Below are positions 30,401-46,064 of a stretch of 64,000 nucleotides of DNA, piece after piece. A model generated the notes under the pieces. The model was given only the letters and a program-made list of their open reading frames with translations. It had not been told where the DNA came from and made no database searches. The DNA lies in the NCBI GenBank assembly GCA_025602915.1, contig JAHLJZ010000024.1, positions 1 to 64,000 on the forward strand. Reading direction: 5' to 3'. The stretch's first letter is position 1, and every line of letters starts with the position of its first letter. The position numbers were made by a program, and so were the translations under genes. Source of the DNA: Paraphysoderma sedebokerense. Lineage: Eukaryota; Blastocladiomycota; Physodermatomycetes; Physodermatales; Physodermataceae.

Positions 30401-30867
30401 AAAGGGGACGACAAAGGTACCAAACTTGTGATTCGAAACGTCCCATTTGAAGCGACGAAGAAGGATTTACGGGAGTTGTTCAAGTAAGATTAGACTTGGC
30501 TTCCTTTCCCTTCTCTTTAACGCGAGTTATGCTCACCTGTATTCTCTTCGTATAATGAAGTGCATATGGTCATATTAAATCTCTCCGCCTCCCGCTCAAG
30601 GTCACTGGCGGTCACCGCGGTTTCGCTTTCATAGAGTTCCTTACCCACCAAGATGCAAAGCATGTGTACGAGTCTTTGGCTGGTACTCACTTGTATGGTC
30701 GCCATTTAGTTTTAGAGTGGGCTGAAGAAGTGGGTAATGCAGACGACGAGATCGATAAGTTGAGGGAGAAAACAGGTAAAGGTTTTCGGCTCTTGAAAGG
30801 TGGAGCGAAGAAGAGGAAAGTAGTAATAGATGGGGAAGAAGGGATGGATGAAGCTATGGAAGAGTAA
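27485..30867 (+). CDS. MRD1: multiple RRM protein Mrd1 (RBM19 homologue)
   Basis: About ten exons encode a protein with five RNA-recognition motifs, the yeast Mrd1 arrangement. RRM1 starts [17 protein letters not shown] near 27,570. A long acidic, Ser/Asp-rich linker follows (28,000-28,740). RRM2 starts [20 protein letters not shown] near 28,873, RRM3 [20 protein letters not shown] near 29,605, RRM4 [10 protein letters not shown] near 30,030 and RRM5 [17 protein letters not shown] near 30,420, each with a recognisable RNP2 and RNP1 (GFAFI, GFGFVEF, GFAFIEF). Mrd1 binds pre-rRNA and U3-associated particles for 18S rRNA processing in the nucleolus. The first exon is only 11 coding nt (ATG AAG ACA GA). 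Several introns are short, and one at about 28,960-29,015 contains a further CACGTG. Confidence 0.92.
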
Positions 30868-33809
30868 ATTAATACAGCTATTAATAAACAATCTTTGACG
30901 CTATTTGAATTTGGATCATATGCTTAGAACGTTAAGAAACTGATGAATTACTTTCCGTCTCGATTCTTTTTTATTGATGAGATTTCCTCAATTTGTACTA
31001 TCAGCCCCGAATACAGTGGTTGCTCAAACTTGCATAATCACCTGACACGCTGATTTTACTTGGTGAATCTTATCAAAGTTGATCGGCTAATGATCTGCAT
31101 ATAAATTGTTCATCGTATTCTCATTATTTCGTGGACTTCTTTCGATTCATAGCTGACGGTTCTTCCATCAAGGATGGAGATTAATATGTCAGGAACTGCA
31201 CATATATGAAAGATTGGCAATCGTGCATCTTCACCTAGCTGAAGATCAACTTAATATTTTCATCTCTGCAAAGAATATCAATTTGTGTAAATGGTTTGCA
31301 TTTTTTGATTTTATGATGTACTATCCTTTTCGTGTGTGCTACACAATCATAGTTTTACCTATCGATGAAGTGACATAATATATGGGGCTTTAGGAGGTGT
31401 GTGCTTTATTGATTATCTTAATAAATCCACTAGCTTGACACGACATATTAAGGAAGCAGAAATAGCAATTATGTCGCACTGTACGCTGATGCCTGAATGA
31501 CGTATTAAGACGTTACAGCTACGGCTTGAAATTCCTGGTTTGATGTAACTGATGGTCGGCCGGTTTTCCATCATTAAATCACTATTACCTGTGGCGTAGT
31601 AATCATTCCACATGTACGGATCATATAAGATGTCGAACTATGGCTTCCCTAATTCATGTTTCCCGTACGTTGATCACAGTGAATAGTGACGTGAGACAGT
31701 ATATAACTGTGGATGGGCACTTGTGGACGGATCAGATCATCATGCTAGTTTCCGGATCAAACACTTTCGGAGCATATTCGACTTGAATCATTGTATGACG
31801 TAATGGCGGGAAACCACCGTGGAGATTGGAAACGAGTTTATTGTTAAAATGTCTGTGGGCCATGAATTCGCCTTGCCTCTCCCCAAAAATGTCACCCCTG
31901 TACCTCGTTTATTAGTTATTACACCTATCAGACCATCAGTAATGACGTTTGTTCTCTGATTGGTGGCGTTTTGTATTTTTTCAGTCTCTCGCTGTTATGT
32001 CTTTTGACCCAATTACATAAACAATGCAGTGTAAAGACCATGGCGGTTTCAAACATTATCAATCTCGCCAGATCACAATTCTTAACATGCGCCGCCTATT
32101 GTTTTTCTGCTATATTGGACACTCTGAGAAATTTTCGGAAACATTCGTCATTTGTCTCGGGTACTTGAATCTAAATGAAAACAACACGCCCTGATACAGC
32201 ATGGGGGAATGGTGGGCACGCGGCGAGTTTGTCGTTGTTACTCCCGTCAGTAGTTTCAAATAGATGAAAATCGAACAAAACTTTTGGAACCAGGGAGTTG
32301 CCATGACAATCTTAGAACTTCGCAATAAAGTCGTCTGACTATATTGCGACCGAATTACATAAACCAGTCCTATTTCTCGTAGTGAACTAGAGAGGGCGCT
32401 GTCAAAAGTGAGAATTTCCACATAAATTTCGGTACGCGGAGAACTGATTCTACTTCATCCCATGATTATTATTAACTGAATTGAATTTTACGTATTATTT
32501 GAATGGTTATCAGGTTGAACATCATTGATTACACTAGGACCATTAATTATCTTTTGTCTTGCCTTGAAACCCACCCCTTCGACGACAATGAATAATGGAC
32601 AGCTTCAGGAAGCGAATTCGAACGTAGCCTCGCCCAGCACCACTGAGTCAACTGTTGACAAGAGCTCGGCATCGACAGATGAACAGCAACAAGCGATAGA
32701 CTCCCACGAAGCGTCTCTTCTCAGTCCTCATAAGGGACATCGAATGAGCTTTTCACGATTTTATCCCATTAGGAAACCTTATAGTACTGTGACGCAATAA
32801 TTGTAGCCGCTGTCTGACGGTAAACACTCATAATCTTCTTGAGTCCATGGTAAAATTTTAGTCTGGGCGTAACGTTATGCCATTTTTTATTAACGACAAT
32901 CGTAGCACATATATGTAGGTTAGCAGCGGCCTTGTCCGTCTGGTCACGATAAAGAAAAGCAGAAAACAGACTTTATTGTGTGTGTAGTTAACCAACTATC
33001 TAATTAATTAATAGACAAGAATGATTAATGTGATAAACAGAGGACATTAATTTTCATTGATCGCTTGTGTGTAGCGTGTGTAAAATATTCATCATTATGT
33101 ATAGATATCCATTTCTTGTGTGACAAATACAATCCGCGCCAGCCTTTTTTTGCTCTTTCCTTTGGTTCAATCGATCTGCGACGGGAATATAGTCCTCATT
33201 CATTGCCCACATGATTACCATGACAGTATATGTCGAATTTGGACCATCTTTCGTGGGCTTTATCTCTCTCGCTGTCATGTTGGACTTCGAGCACGGAAAA
33301 GAGCTAAAATCGTCAACGATACACTGCGAAGTTCGAGCTTCATTCACGCATACTTGTGAATGCCCTAGATTTCACGAGAGGAATAATGCAGTGGAGTCTG
33401 CTCAATATTATTGTCAGTTCTTTGACAAGAAATTCAACAGATTGAGTAAATGATTTTATGGTGCGCCTTTAAATTACTTTATGTCTAACGTCTATATACG
33501 TGACTTTATTTTGTGTTGAAGTAAGTGCTAAAGCGGAACTACTGTATCTGTAGGAATACATGTGACAAATTGTCAGCAAGAACGATTTTTCCGAAAAAAG
33601 GTGTGTGTCCACACACCAGCCCACAGTAATTTCCACGTTCCAATCAAATCGGGAAGGGGGCCTAGTTTATTCACATTTCACGTGCACATCCAATTTAAAA
33701 ATAGCAAAAGTACCTTCACCGATGTGGAAGCCAAAACTATAGATATATAACCATCAGTTGAAGATTGAAGCAATACTCCAACCAGTTTTTAGTATTAACG
33801 GGTCTCAAT
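30868..33809. other. 2.9-kb gene-poor region
   Basis: This is the longest stretch without a supported gene. It is AT-rich and has no tRNA, transposon or tandem repeat that I can see. The best frame is ATG-started 32588-32800 (71 codons, Ser/Thr/Gln-rich, ending RFYPIRKPYSTVTQ); it has no known domain, so I leave it uncalled. A short perfect inverted repeat, GGTGTGTG-TC-CACACACC, lies at 33600-33617. A CACGTG box occurs at 33679-33684, 126 bp before the orphan gene that follows. It could hold a non-coding RNA, but nothing shows this directly. Confidence 0.45.
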
Positions 33810-34349
33810 ATGAAGTTAATTCAAGCTATTCAGAATTTTCGAACCACTTTACCGTTCCTTCACTACACTCATCGACGACCCATTACCGTCAGAGACTCAA
33901 ATCCGTATAATTTTTGCTACTGTGCTGAGAATAGTGACGGTGAAAACTGCTACTACTGCGCACAATCATCCAATGAGCGAGAATCAAGATCTTCTGAATT
34001 AGAGGGGACAGAAAAACGAAGGACTTCAGAACGCAGGAAGAAATCGAAATTGAAAAGCTACAAGTTCAGTCGTTCAAAAAGGGATTATGAAAAGGGATAT
34101 GTTGCCGGGGAATATCTAGTAGAAACCTTTGAACGACTTGGAGCTGATGCCGACACTCAGCACGGCGATAGTGGTTCACGCAAGAGTCGGTCGAAGCATA
34201 AGGCAGATGAAAATGTCAGAGTTGGCAAGCTAATAGACTTGGATGGTTTTGAGGAAGTGCCGTGTGGACAGGATCATGGGCATGGAAATAAGTACAAGTC
34301 ACGCAGAAGGAAGACATCCTTTATGGAGCGCATTAGTCTGCGTTCATAG
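33810..34349 (+). CDS. orphan basic Ser/Arg-rich protein with a Cys cluster
   Basis: A single 179-residue frame begins at ATG 33810 (the frame is open from 33765 but without an ATG). The N-terminus, MKLIQAIQNFRTTLPFLHYT, is mildly hydrophobic. It is followed by a Cys/Tyr cluster, FCYCAENSDGENCYYCAQS, with four cysteines in two C-X-C/C-X2-C-like pairs, possibly metal-binding. The rest is very basic and Ser/Arg/Lys-rich (ERRKKSKLKSYKFSRSKRDY, later KYKSRRRKTSF), suggesting a nucleic-acid-binding or disordered nuclear protein. I do not recognise the family. The presence of ordered composition blocks and a CACGTG box upstream favour a real gene. Confidence 0.5.
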   Translation: MKLIQAIQNFRTTLPFLHYTHRRPITVRDSNPYNFCYCAENSDGENCYYCAQSSNERESRSSELEGTEKRRTSERRKKSKLKSYKFSRSKRDYEKGYVAGEYLVETFERLGADADTQHGDSGSRKSRSKHKADENVRVGKLIDLDGFEEVPCGQDHGHGNKYKSRRRKTSFMERISLRS

Positions 34350-34387
34350 CGTCACCATCGATGCGTATATTTATAATTGATGATATT

Positions 34388-34565
34388 TCATGTAGATAAA
34401 ATAAAAGGCAATGCATACAAGACTTGCATGGCAACCAGGGGTGCCAGAATTAAGAGCACAAGTATAATTATATCCAGGGTCTTGTCCTTGGAGCAGGCAA
34501 ACTCGTTCCGCTCTGAGCTGTCAAGGCTGTCCTGGCTCGCTCCATCTCGTCCGTGACTCCCAAAA
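34388..34565 (-). CDS. candidate last exon of a small tail-anchored membrane protein
   Basis: The minus-strand frame runs from a possible acceptor at 34565/34566 to a stop at 34388. It has a polar first half (HGRDGASQDSLDSSERNEFA) followed by one strongly hydrophobic segment (LDIIILVLLILAPLVAMQVL) near the C-terminus, as in tail-anchored proteins. There is no ATG in the frame, so at least one upstream exon would be needed; I could not fix it. It sits in the 400-bp gap between an orphan gene and the Dnf3-like flippase. A chance frame cannot be excluded. Confidence 0.3.
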
Positions 34566-34752
34566 CTATTCACGACTTCCTTTTTCTTCCTATCGCTCCT
34601 TCATACTCTTATCCCCGAAATTCATTCCTCTCGCCGCCCACTTCCTTCCGCATCTACACACTCTTCTAAAAGTCCCTGTTACGCCTCTCTAGGTTGGCAA
34701 AATTCGGTCCTTAAAGGTTGCTGATTCGGACACGGCCTCGGTTGACTTGGAT

Positions 34753-37700
34753 ATGTCCAATAATTCGCAAAGTAGTCGTCTCGGACTATTGCTCAGAAGC
34801 AGGAATGCTGCCAAAACTACCGTTGGCCGTAAAATTCCCCTCAATACTGGCAATGCCTTTCGCTTCGGAAACGCTTCCGGCAATAACACCGCTTCTCGTT
34901 CTGGAACCGCTAAACGTCAATCCCTCGCTACGAATATCGTTGCATTCTTCTCTCCGTCTGAATTTCCGGACAATGAAATTACAACAGCGAGATATAGTGT
35001 ATTCAGCTTTTTACCTAAACAGTTATTTGCTCAGTTCTCAAAATTAGCCAACTGTTATTTCCTATTCATCTCATGTATTCAAGTTGTCCCTGGATGGTCC
35101 CCGACAGGGCAATATACTACTCTTGTCCCTCTTGTCATGTTCGTGAGTCTAGCCATGGCTCGGGAAGCGTATGATGATTATTGGAGACATGTGCGAGATA
35201 GAGTTGAAAACCACGCAAATGCTGAAATATTGGTCAGTGACAGTGAAGGTCCGAGATGGGAGCAAGTGTTATGGAAAGATGTCCATGTGGGAAATATTCT
35301 CAGAATTAAGAAAGACCAGAACGTACCGTCTGACCTTTTGATATTGAAAAGCCCATTGGAGCAGGGCGTGTGTTATGTTGAAACCAGCTCGTTAGACGGA
35401 GAAACGAATTTGAAGCAACGACAGGCTGTCACCAATGTAAATACTAATATTGAGACTGTGGAAGAATTATCGAAGTTTCAAGGTAGGCTTTGATTGCTTT
35501 TCAGCAATAGCATATTCGTTCCTGCTTCTAAATACTGATTTCTTATAATTCCATTCGATCTCTTCCCTTGAAATTTCATGTAACCCATACAGCCATCATT
35601 GAAGCTGAAGACCCAAATGAGGACCTCTATAACTTCGACGGTTCTATAGCGTTCGCAGATGGGTCGCGTGTGCCGTTGACAATCAATAACTTACTTCTCC
35701 GAGGGACAGTCCTTCGCAACACCCCATATGTTTGGGGTCTCGCTGTCTTTACAGGCGAAGAAACCAAAATTCGCATGAATGCAAACAAAAACGCCCGAAC
35801 AAAAGCTCCGGCTATGGAAAAACTCACAAATAGAGTCGTTGTTGTCATTTTCATAGGCGTGTTAGTTCTCGCTATTATTTCAACCGTAGTCGGAATTTCT
35901 TACGATCACACGGTCACCTCAAGTAAAACCCCGTATTGGTATTTGCGAGCTTCGGAAGGATCAAAAGATTACGCAGCGACATTCTTTTCATTCATTGTTT
36001 TGTACAATACTATGATTCCGATCTCACTTTATGTCACCCTCGAAATTGTAAAACTCACTCAGGCATACTTCATTAATCAAGATTTGGAAATGTATCATGA
36101 AGAATCCGATACGCCTGCAGAGGCAAGAACTTCATCTTTAAACGAGGACTTGGGTCAAGTGCAATATTTGTTTTCTGATAAAACCGGTACATTGACGGAG
36201 AATCTGATGGTGTTCAAGAGAATGTCAGTTGCTGGTGTCGAGTTTACTCATCACCAAGGCAACAGCGGAGTTTCCATTATTTCACAACAGAATAGTGCAC
36301 TTACTTCTGACAATCTGCAGAAGCATACATCAGTTGACAGCCAAGATGATGGAACCTTGCTGGAATCCCAAATAGCCGCAGACTCCAAAGCTCAAGTGGT
36401 TCGATCTTCTAGAGATATGCTCAGTCAAATTGTTGCTAGACCCGATAGTCCGTTGTCACAACGCTTTACGGCATTCCTTCAAGCGATAGCTTTATGTCAC
36501 GGAGCTTTACCGGATTCTGAATCCGGAGTTAATAGTAGTAAAGATACTACTTCCTTTACTAGTGCCTCCACTGAAGTCAAGCGACGTAGTACTGCTAGTA
36601 AACTTCCGCCTTTGGAGTACAATCCGGAAAAGTTTGGCAATATCACCTACGAATCGTCATCCCCCGATGAAGTCGCCTTGGTCACCGCCGCTAAACAATT
36701 ACATTTTACCTTACTCCAGCGTACTGTGTCCGTCATGACTTTGTGCGAGGGATCCGCTATTCGTCAGTACGAGATTTTGGATATTATCGAATTTTCCTCC
36801 CAACGAAAACGAATGTCAATTATTTTACGTTATCCCAATGGTCAGATAGTGATGCTATCAAAAGGAGCTGATTCTATTATGATTGAAAGATCGAAACCTA
36901 TTGAGCAATATTCCCCCGAAGAGCAGCAGATTTATCAGAAAACTATTTCTCACATCGAACAGTTCGCAACTGTCGGTTTACGTACTTTAGTCTATTGCTC
37001 TCGTATTTTGAACGAAAATGAATACCAAGATTGGTCCAAACTTTACAATGAAGCCTCTACCGCCCTTACTGATCGCGTAAGAAAACTAGAAGAAGCAGCC
37101 GATCAAATTGAACGAGACTGGACTATTATTGGAGCTACTGGTGTGGAAGACAAACTGCAGCAAGGGGTACCTGAGACAATTCAATTATTAGAGAAAGCGA
37201 ACATTAGAGTATGGATGGTGACCGGAGATAAGAAAGAAACCGCTATCAGTATCGGAAACACTTGCGGTCTCATCCCTAAAGGTCATAAGGTCATTGTTTT
37301 GGATGGAATTAACAGTGATGGATCTGAAATGACCGATTCGGTCCTACATCACGAAATTGTGAATTACTTGGCAGAAATTGACATCTGGAAAAGTCAGAAT
37401 TACAGCATTGCGGGAAGTAACATTGTCGGCAAACACGTTCAAACGATACCGGTTGGTCCTAATGGCACGGACTTTTCGATTATGTCAACATCCTATCCAA
37501 ACAATCAAGATGTGGTGATAAAGGTCGACAAGGGGTCATTAAGCCTTAATCGCAAAGGATCAGTCCGTGTGGAGGAGTCTGGATTGCCGTTACCCGTTAC
37601 ACAATCTGGTGACCGTCAGGCGGCCGACGTTCCTGGTGTTCCATCCGACGTTCAAAAACCGCCTTATGTTGTCGTCATCGATGGTCCAACTTTCGGAAGA

Positions 37701-39093
37701 GTGTACAATTTCAGTCCAGAGGCTTTGCAAGATTTCACCAAACTTGCTTGCGCGGCGAGCAGCGTACTCTGCTGCCGTGTGAGTCCTTTACAGAAAAGTT
37801 TAATTGTTCAGTGTGGTATGTAAATCAGTCATCCAGTAGTTTTTTTGGGATACCGTGTTGACTTTGGTTGGTTAGTTCGTCAACACATACCTGATGCCGT
37901 CACTGCAAGTATCGGAGACGGCGCAAACGATATTGCGATGATTCAGCAAGCCCATATCGGTATTGTTGCTTTCCCTTTTCCTGTACAGTAAAATTCATAA
38001 CAACTGATACCGGTTAATCATAGGTGTTGGTATAACTGGTCGCGAAGGTATGCAAGCAGCCAGATCATCAGATTACTCGATCGCTCAGTTCCGCTACCTG
38101 CAACGCCTGTTCTTTGTTCACGGTCACTGGTCTTATCTTCGAGTGTCCAAGTTCACCCTTGGGACATTCTATAAGTGTATTATGTTCTATTCAACTCAGG
38201 CAGTGTATCAACTGTACACCGGATTCTCCACGACTTCACTGTATGAACAATGGACTCTAGCCATGTACAACATCCTGTTCTCGTCTTTGCCTGTTGTCTT
38301 GCTTGGTATCTTTGATCGTGATTTATCCGACAAAACTCTCGTGTCTGTTCCCCAAATTTATATTGCGGGTCAACAAAATCGGGAGTTCAACGTCAAAATA
38401 TTTTTGTGGTGGATGGCTAAAGGAGTTGTGCAGGCGTTGATTATAATTTTTGGAACGTTTATGTTAAACACCGCTATTTTCAACTCCGTCAACCCTGCTC
38501 AAGGTTCAATGGTTCAACATCCCTCAGATTCAACGGACTCTTTGTACCTACTGGGCACAATTTGTTATACCATTGTCGTTTTTGTCGCTACTATTCAAGT
38601 CTCCTACATAACCCCACGAACCATCACCCTACCACTCCATGTCTGCGCGTTTTTCACTCTTCTCATTTGGTTCGTATGGCAAATGGTCTATTCAGTCGTA
38701 TGGTCATCACTTTCACTCGGATATGATCAATTTGGAGTATGGTCTCGACTATCATATGGCGCCACGGGTTCGGGGGCTAAGGGTGGAGAAGGAGAAGGAG
38801 ACGCTTGGTGGGCCATCGTGCTTTTCATCGTCATCATTGCGGTTGGTCCGGAATGGGTTTGGCAAAAGTTACGGCAATATCACGATCCAAGTTTTAGCGA
38901 AGTATTGAGGCAATTAGAAGCTCGAGCTTCGGCGCAAAAACATAACCAAAACCATCGACCACAAGCTCATGTTGCTAGAAGCATTAGCAATGCTTCCGCT
39001 AAATCTACAGAAGCTTTGGCACTAAAGCCTACGGATGGTGCTAAAGCTCATCGAATGAATATGGATAGGGCATCGGATAATGGACAGGCTTAA
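34753..39093 (+). CDS. DNF3: Dnf3-like P4-type phospholipid flippase
   Basis: Four exons (34753-35482, 35593-37815, 37876-37959, 38024-39093) give 1,368 residues, normal for a large fungal P4-ATPase. The N-terminal block YSVFSFLPKQLFAQFSKLAN, followed by VVPGWSPTGQYTTLVPL, matches Dnf3 better than Drs2, Dnf1/2 or Neo1. Other motifs: DGETNLKQR; PISL in TM4; the phosphorylated Asp in DKTGTLTEN at about 36,178; SSPDE; the KGAD nucleotide-binding motif; TGDKKETA; and IGDGANDIAMIQQAHIGVGI at about 37,912-38,040. C-terminal membrane helices and a short polar tail follow. Flippases move phospholipids to the cytosolic leaflet at Golgi and endosomes, usually with a Cdc50-type partner, which is not in this window. 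The ATG at 34753 is the first in frame. Confidence 0.93.
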
Positions 39094-39558
39094 TGCTCCT
39101 CGTCCGACAGTTGGACTTTTAGAGTATCGCAAGTATTAATGTTTTGGATAATTCTGTTGCACGAAAGTTGAGACGATTTCGCCTAATGTATTTATGGATG
39201 TGTTATAAGCTTTTTCTTTTGTTATTTAACTTTTACTTTTTTTTCGCTAAAAATAATATCAATTTTTACATTAGAGTTGAAGAACTGTTGATATTCTGTA
39301 CCGTTCCTCCCGGAAGTTTATATATTATTTTTTTGGGATTCTAATTATGCTTTAAAATTGATTTATTGTGATTGTATCATAAGAAATGAAATATTATTAG
39401 CAGGATATATGTGATTTTGCTTTCCGTCTGAATTCCATTGACGCTCCGTTTCTGCAGTTGCGTTGCATTGTCCTCCACTTTAACGTGCACACAAAAAAAA
39501 ATTTTTTTCAGACTCTATGTGTTCGTGATTCCTTTCTTTTGAGATAACTACTTCGATA
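39094..39558. other. intergenic, no gene seen
   Basis: This very AT-rich spacer is the likely 3' UTR of the flippase and promoter of ADE5,7. It contains a run of A directly followed by a run of T at about 39,494-39,510. I see no RNA gene or repeat. Confidence 0.45.
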
Positions 39559-42963
<3,405 letters not shown>

Positions 42964-43571
42964 AATGGCCCGGATGGTCAATGATAGTTGTAGTCCATAA
43001 TTGTTAAACAAAGAACTTTAATTTTATTTCTCGTTTTTAATGTATTCTACTTTGCAGCCCAAATATTCATAGGGCAGAAAATACTGCTTCTTTGGCCATG
43101 ATTACTTGGTTCGAACAATCCGTTTCAAGAAATCTCAAGTAGATGTGCCAATACAGCATCGAAACCTATATGGCATATTATCAAGGATAGCTCTAAGCTC
43201 GCACAAATCTGATTACAATTGATTCAAATTGATCCCCGTCAAAGTAACAATCGACATTGACGCGTGGCCTATCGATTGTGGAAGCGCCAGAGACAAATTT
43301 CATGCTTACCCAGATAACGGACGTTGGCGTACCAGAGATAAGATAGCGAACAATGCATAGTTTGAATATGCCTACATTTGCTGTGGGGTAAAACAGAAGG
43401 GCTCTGAAGGACTGCTATACACAAAACATTACTATCAAACCATTCTGCCTCTGACTATAGAGTTTGTGTCTCTGGCAAACTTCTTAGCTTTACATTCCAC
43501 ATTCGAGCTAGTTCGAGCTCTCATTTATCCGGTATAAGACCATCTCCGCCTCAAACCGTATATAAAGGACA
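42964..43571. other. intergenic, no gene seen
   Basis: This spacer lies between ADE5,7 and the ammonium transporter. I see no RNA gene, repeat or convincing frame. Confidence 0.45.
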
Positions 43572-46064
43572 ATGCCTGTCAACGGTGCCGACACTTCCTG
43601 GGTTTTAGCAGCAACATCATTGGTTCTACTGGTACCTATAACTTCCCTGCTCGCGAGTAAATTGAATTGAATTGCCAGAATGTTAACATCCCGGTATCGG
43701 ATATTTGCTGTTCGTGTTGAAACGAAATTAGATGATTCCCGGTCTTGGGCTATTCTATTCAGGTTTAACATCACATAAGAATGCGCTATCATTGATTTTC
43801 TTATCATTTTTGTTAACGGCGGTTGTGTGTGTTCAATGGTATGAATATTGATAATAGCTGTCTTTGTCTTAATATTTATCGCTTTCGGTCCTGCATTGCT
43901 CAAAAATAATCCATTACAAATAACTCATCTAATGCACCATTATTAGGTTCATCTGGGGGTTTTCACTATCATTTGGCAATGGAAGTCCATTCATTGGCAA
44001 TCTAGGTGAGTCGTTCCTCAACTTTTGCCCGGATACCCTGCGCTTAACGCGATGGTGTCACGTCCACAGACTACGCTTTCTATCAAGGGATCGAAACTAC
44101 AGACCCAATATTCGTAGCTGGTTTACCCAATTCTCTTTTCGCTACATTCCAATCTTTATATGCCGCGATCACTGTGCGTTGGGATTCTTATTTCGTCGTT
44201 TGAAAGGAGAAAATGGAATCTTCTGATCTGACCACCTGTATATTATGTGCATAGCCTGTTCTTGCCGTTGGCGCAGCAGCCGAGAGAAGTCGGGTAAACT
44301 TTCATCACTCAGGATATAGTTTAATTTCTACATAGCCATTGATTTTTTATTTGTAGATATTTCCGACCATAATTTTCACCTTCATCTGGACCACTTTAGT
44401 GTACAATCCAATCAGTTATTGGGTATGGGGACCAAATGGTTGGGCAAAGCAATGGGGAGTGTTGGATTTTGCGGGTGGAAATCCAGTGGAAATTACCTCC
44501 GGATTTTCTGCTTTAGCGTGAGCATAAATTTCCTTTCAATTTGAGAAGTTACGTTATTGAAAATTTGGCCCGAATTTCGTAGACTTGCCCTCGTTTATGG
44601 GCATCGAAACGGATTCCTAAAAGCAGAAGATCAACCACATAATTTGTTCAATGTTATTCTGGGGACTGCATTGTTATGGGTTGGGTAGGTTGCACATATA
44701 ACTCTTTATGCAGGCACCATCGTATATAACTTAATATTACTGTTTTAGATGGCTTGGATTCAATGTACGCAAGCTTTTTCTTCAGTATAATGGCGTCCTC
44801 ACTGACCCAGTTAAAAACAGGGTGGTTCAGCGTTCGCAGCGAACTCTCGAGCGGCGATGGCTGTGCTCACATCAAATATTGCTGCTGTCTTTGGGGGCTT
44901 AACGTGGGTTCTTTTGCAATATCGCCATCACGAAAAACTGTCCTCTGCTGGGTATGAACTATGATCAGATCATTGTTCGTCTTCTTTAGCGATCTAATTA
45001 AAGTATTTGTATTCAGATTCTGTTGTGGTCTTATCGCCGGTTTAGTTGCCATTACTCCAGCTTGCGGTTTTGTACACGGATGGGGGGCGTATGTATCAAC
45101 TATTTTTTCGATCTTCTGTTTCGGTTCCTCGTAATCTGACATTCGCAAAATCAGGATGGTGATTGGCATTGTTTCGTCTCTTGTCTGTCATTTCGCCTCA
45201 GATTTGAAAGTCAAGCTCAGATTTGATGACACTTGTGACGTTTGGGCGGTTCATGGAGTTGGTGGAGTGATAGGATGTATTTTAACTGGGGTATTTGCAT
45301 CAAAATCAATCGCCGCATTGGATGGGACAGTTATTACTGGCGGTGTAATTGATGGAAATCCGCATGCGTTATTAGTGAATTTTGTGGTCAGGTAATGTCG
45401 GTTGACAAGGATGCTCTTGTGTCGGCGGCTGTTAACGAATTTACTTTGATACAAACTTCATTCGTCTAAAACTGTGAACTCCTGCTATTCAGTGTTGTTT
45501 CGGCAAGTTATTCGTTCGTTGTCACCGCTGTAATTCTGCTTGTGATCGATCGCATCCCAGGGCTAAGTCTGCGGTTGCATCCTGACGCGGAGTCAATGTA
45601 CGTATCGGCTGTTTCAAGGAAGTTTATTTTCTTATGTTGTTTTACTTATCAAAATTCTTCCCCTCATTGCGGACTTATAATCTGACAGGGGCGTCGACCT
45701 GCACGAGCTGGGGGAGTATGGCTATACATACGTCACAACGTCATTGGACCTTCAGCGGGATTCAATGTCTCTTCATGCACTTCGATTTAGCAATGAAAAC
45801 CCGCGAGACGCCAATGGCATATCCCAGCCAGGTTCAGGTCGAGTTTCATTTTCGGCACCCCATAATATACATACTCAGAATGAAATGATAGAAATCGGGT
45901 CCCTCAATCGTGCAGAAGGAAGTGTGAGATCAAGGTCACCAGTTAGGGGCAGCATCAGCGCACCGACGTCAAAGGACGTTGTTGATGTGGGTATTGACCT
46001 AGGGAAGGTGGTGGTTAAAAATTTAAACATTAATAATGATAGTGAAATTACGAAGGATAAATGA
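43572..46064 (+). CDS. ammonium transporter (Amt/Mep/Rh family)
   Basis: About twelve small exons, beginning 43572-43631, 43732-43838 and 43947 onward, assemble into a protein of about 480 residues with the Amt fold. In order: [65 protein letters not shown] then GGNPV, with the family's D-F-A-G-G (usually DFAGG-VHI/SG) site; [20 protein letters not shown], where Asn is typical; TPACGFV; and [19 protein letters not shown] with the pore His. Amt proteins carry ammonium across the plasma membrane as trimers. Here the residue after the DFAGG site is Asn-Pro-Val, not the usual Thr/Pro-Val-His, so the first pore His (normally HI/HIN) is not evident. The cytosolic tail is polar and Ser-rich. It is flanked by ADE5,7 and a P4-ATPase, with no operon-like link. 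Confidence 0.93.

Noticed and set aside
33600-33617. Perfect short inverted repeat GGTGTGTG-TC-CACACACC
   Set aside because: It is isolated and short, with no flanking structure or second copy; noted only.
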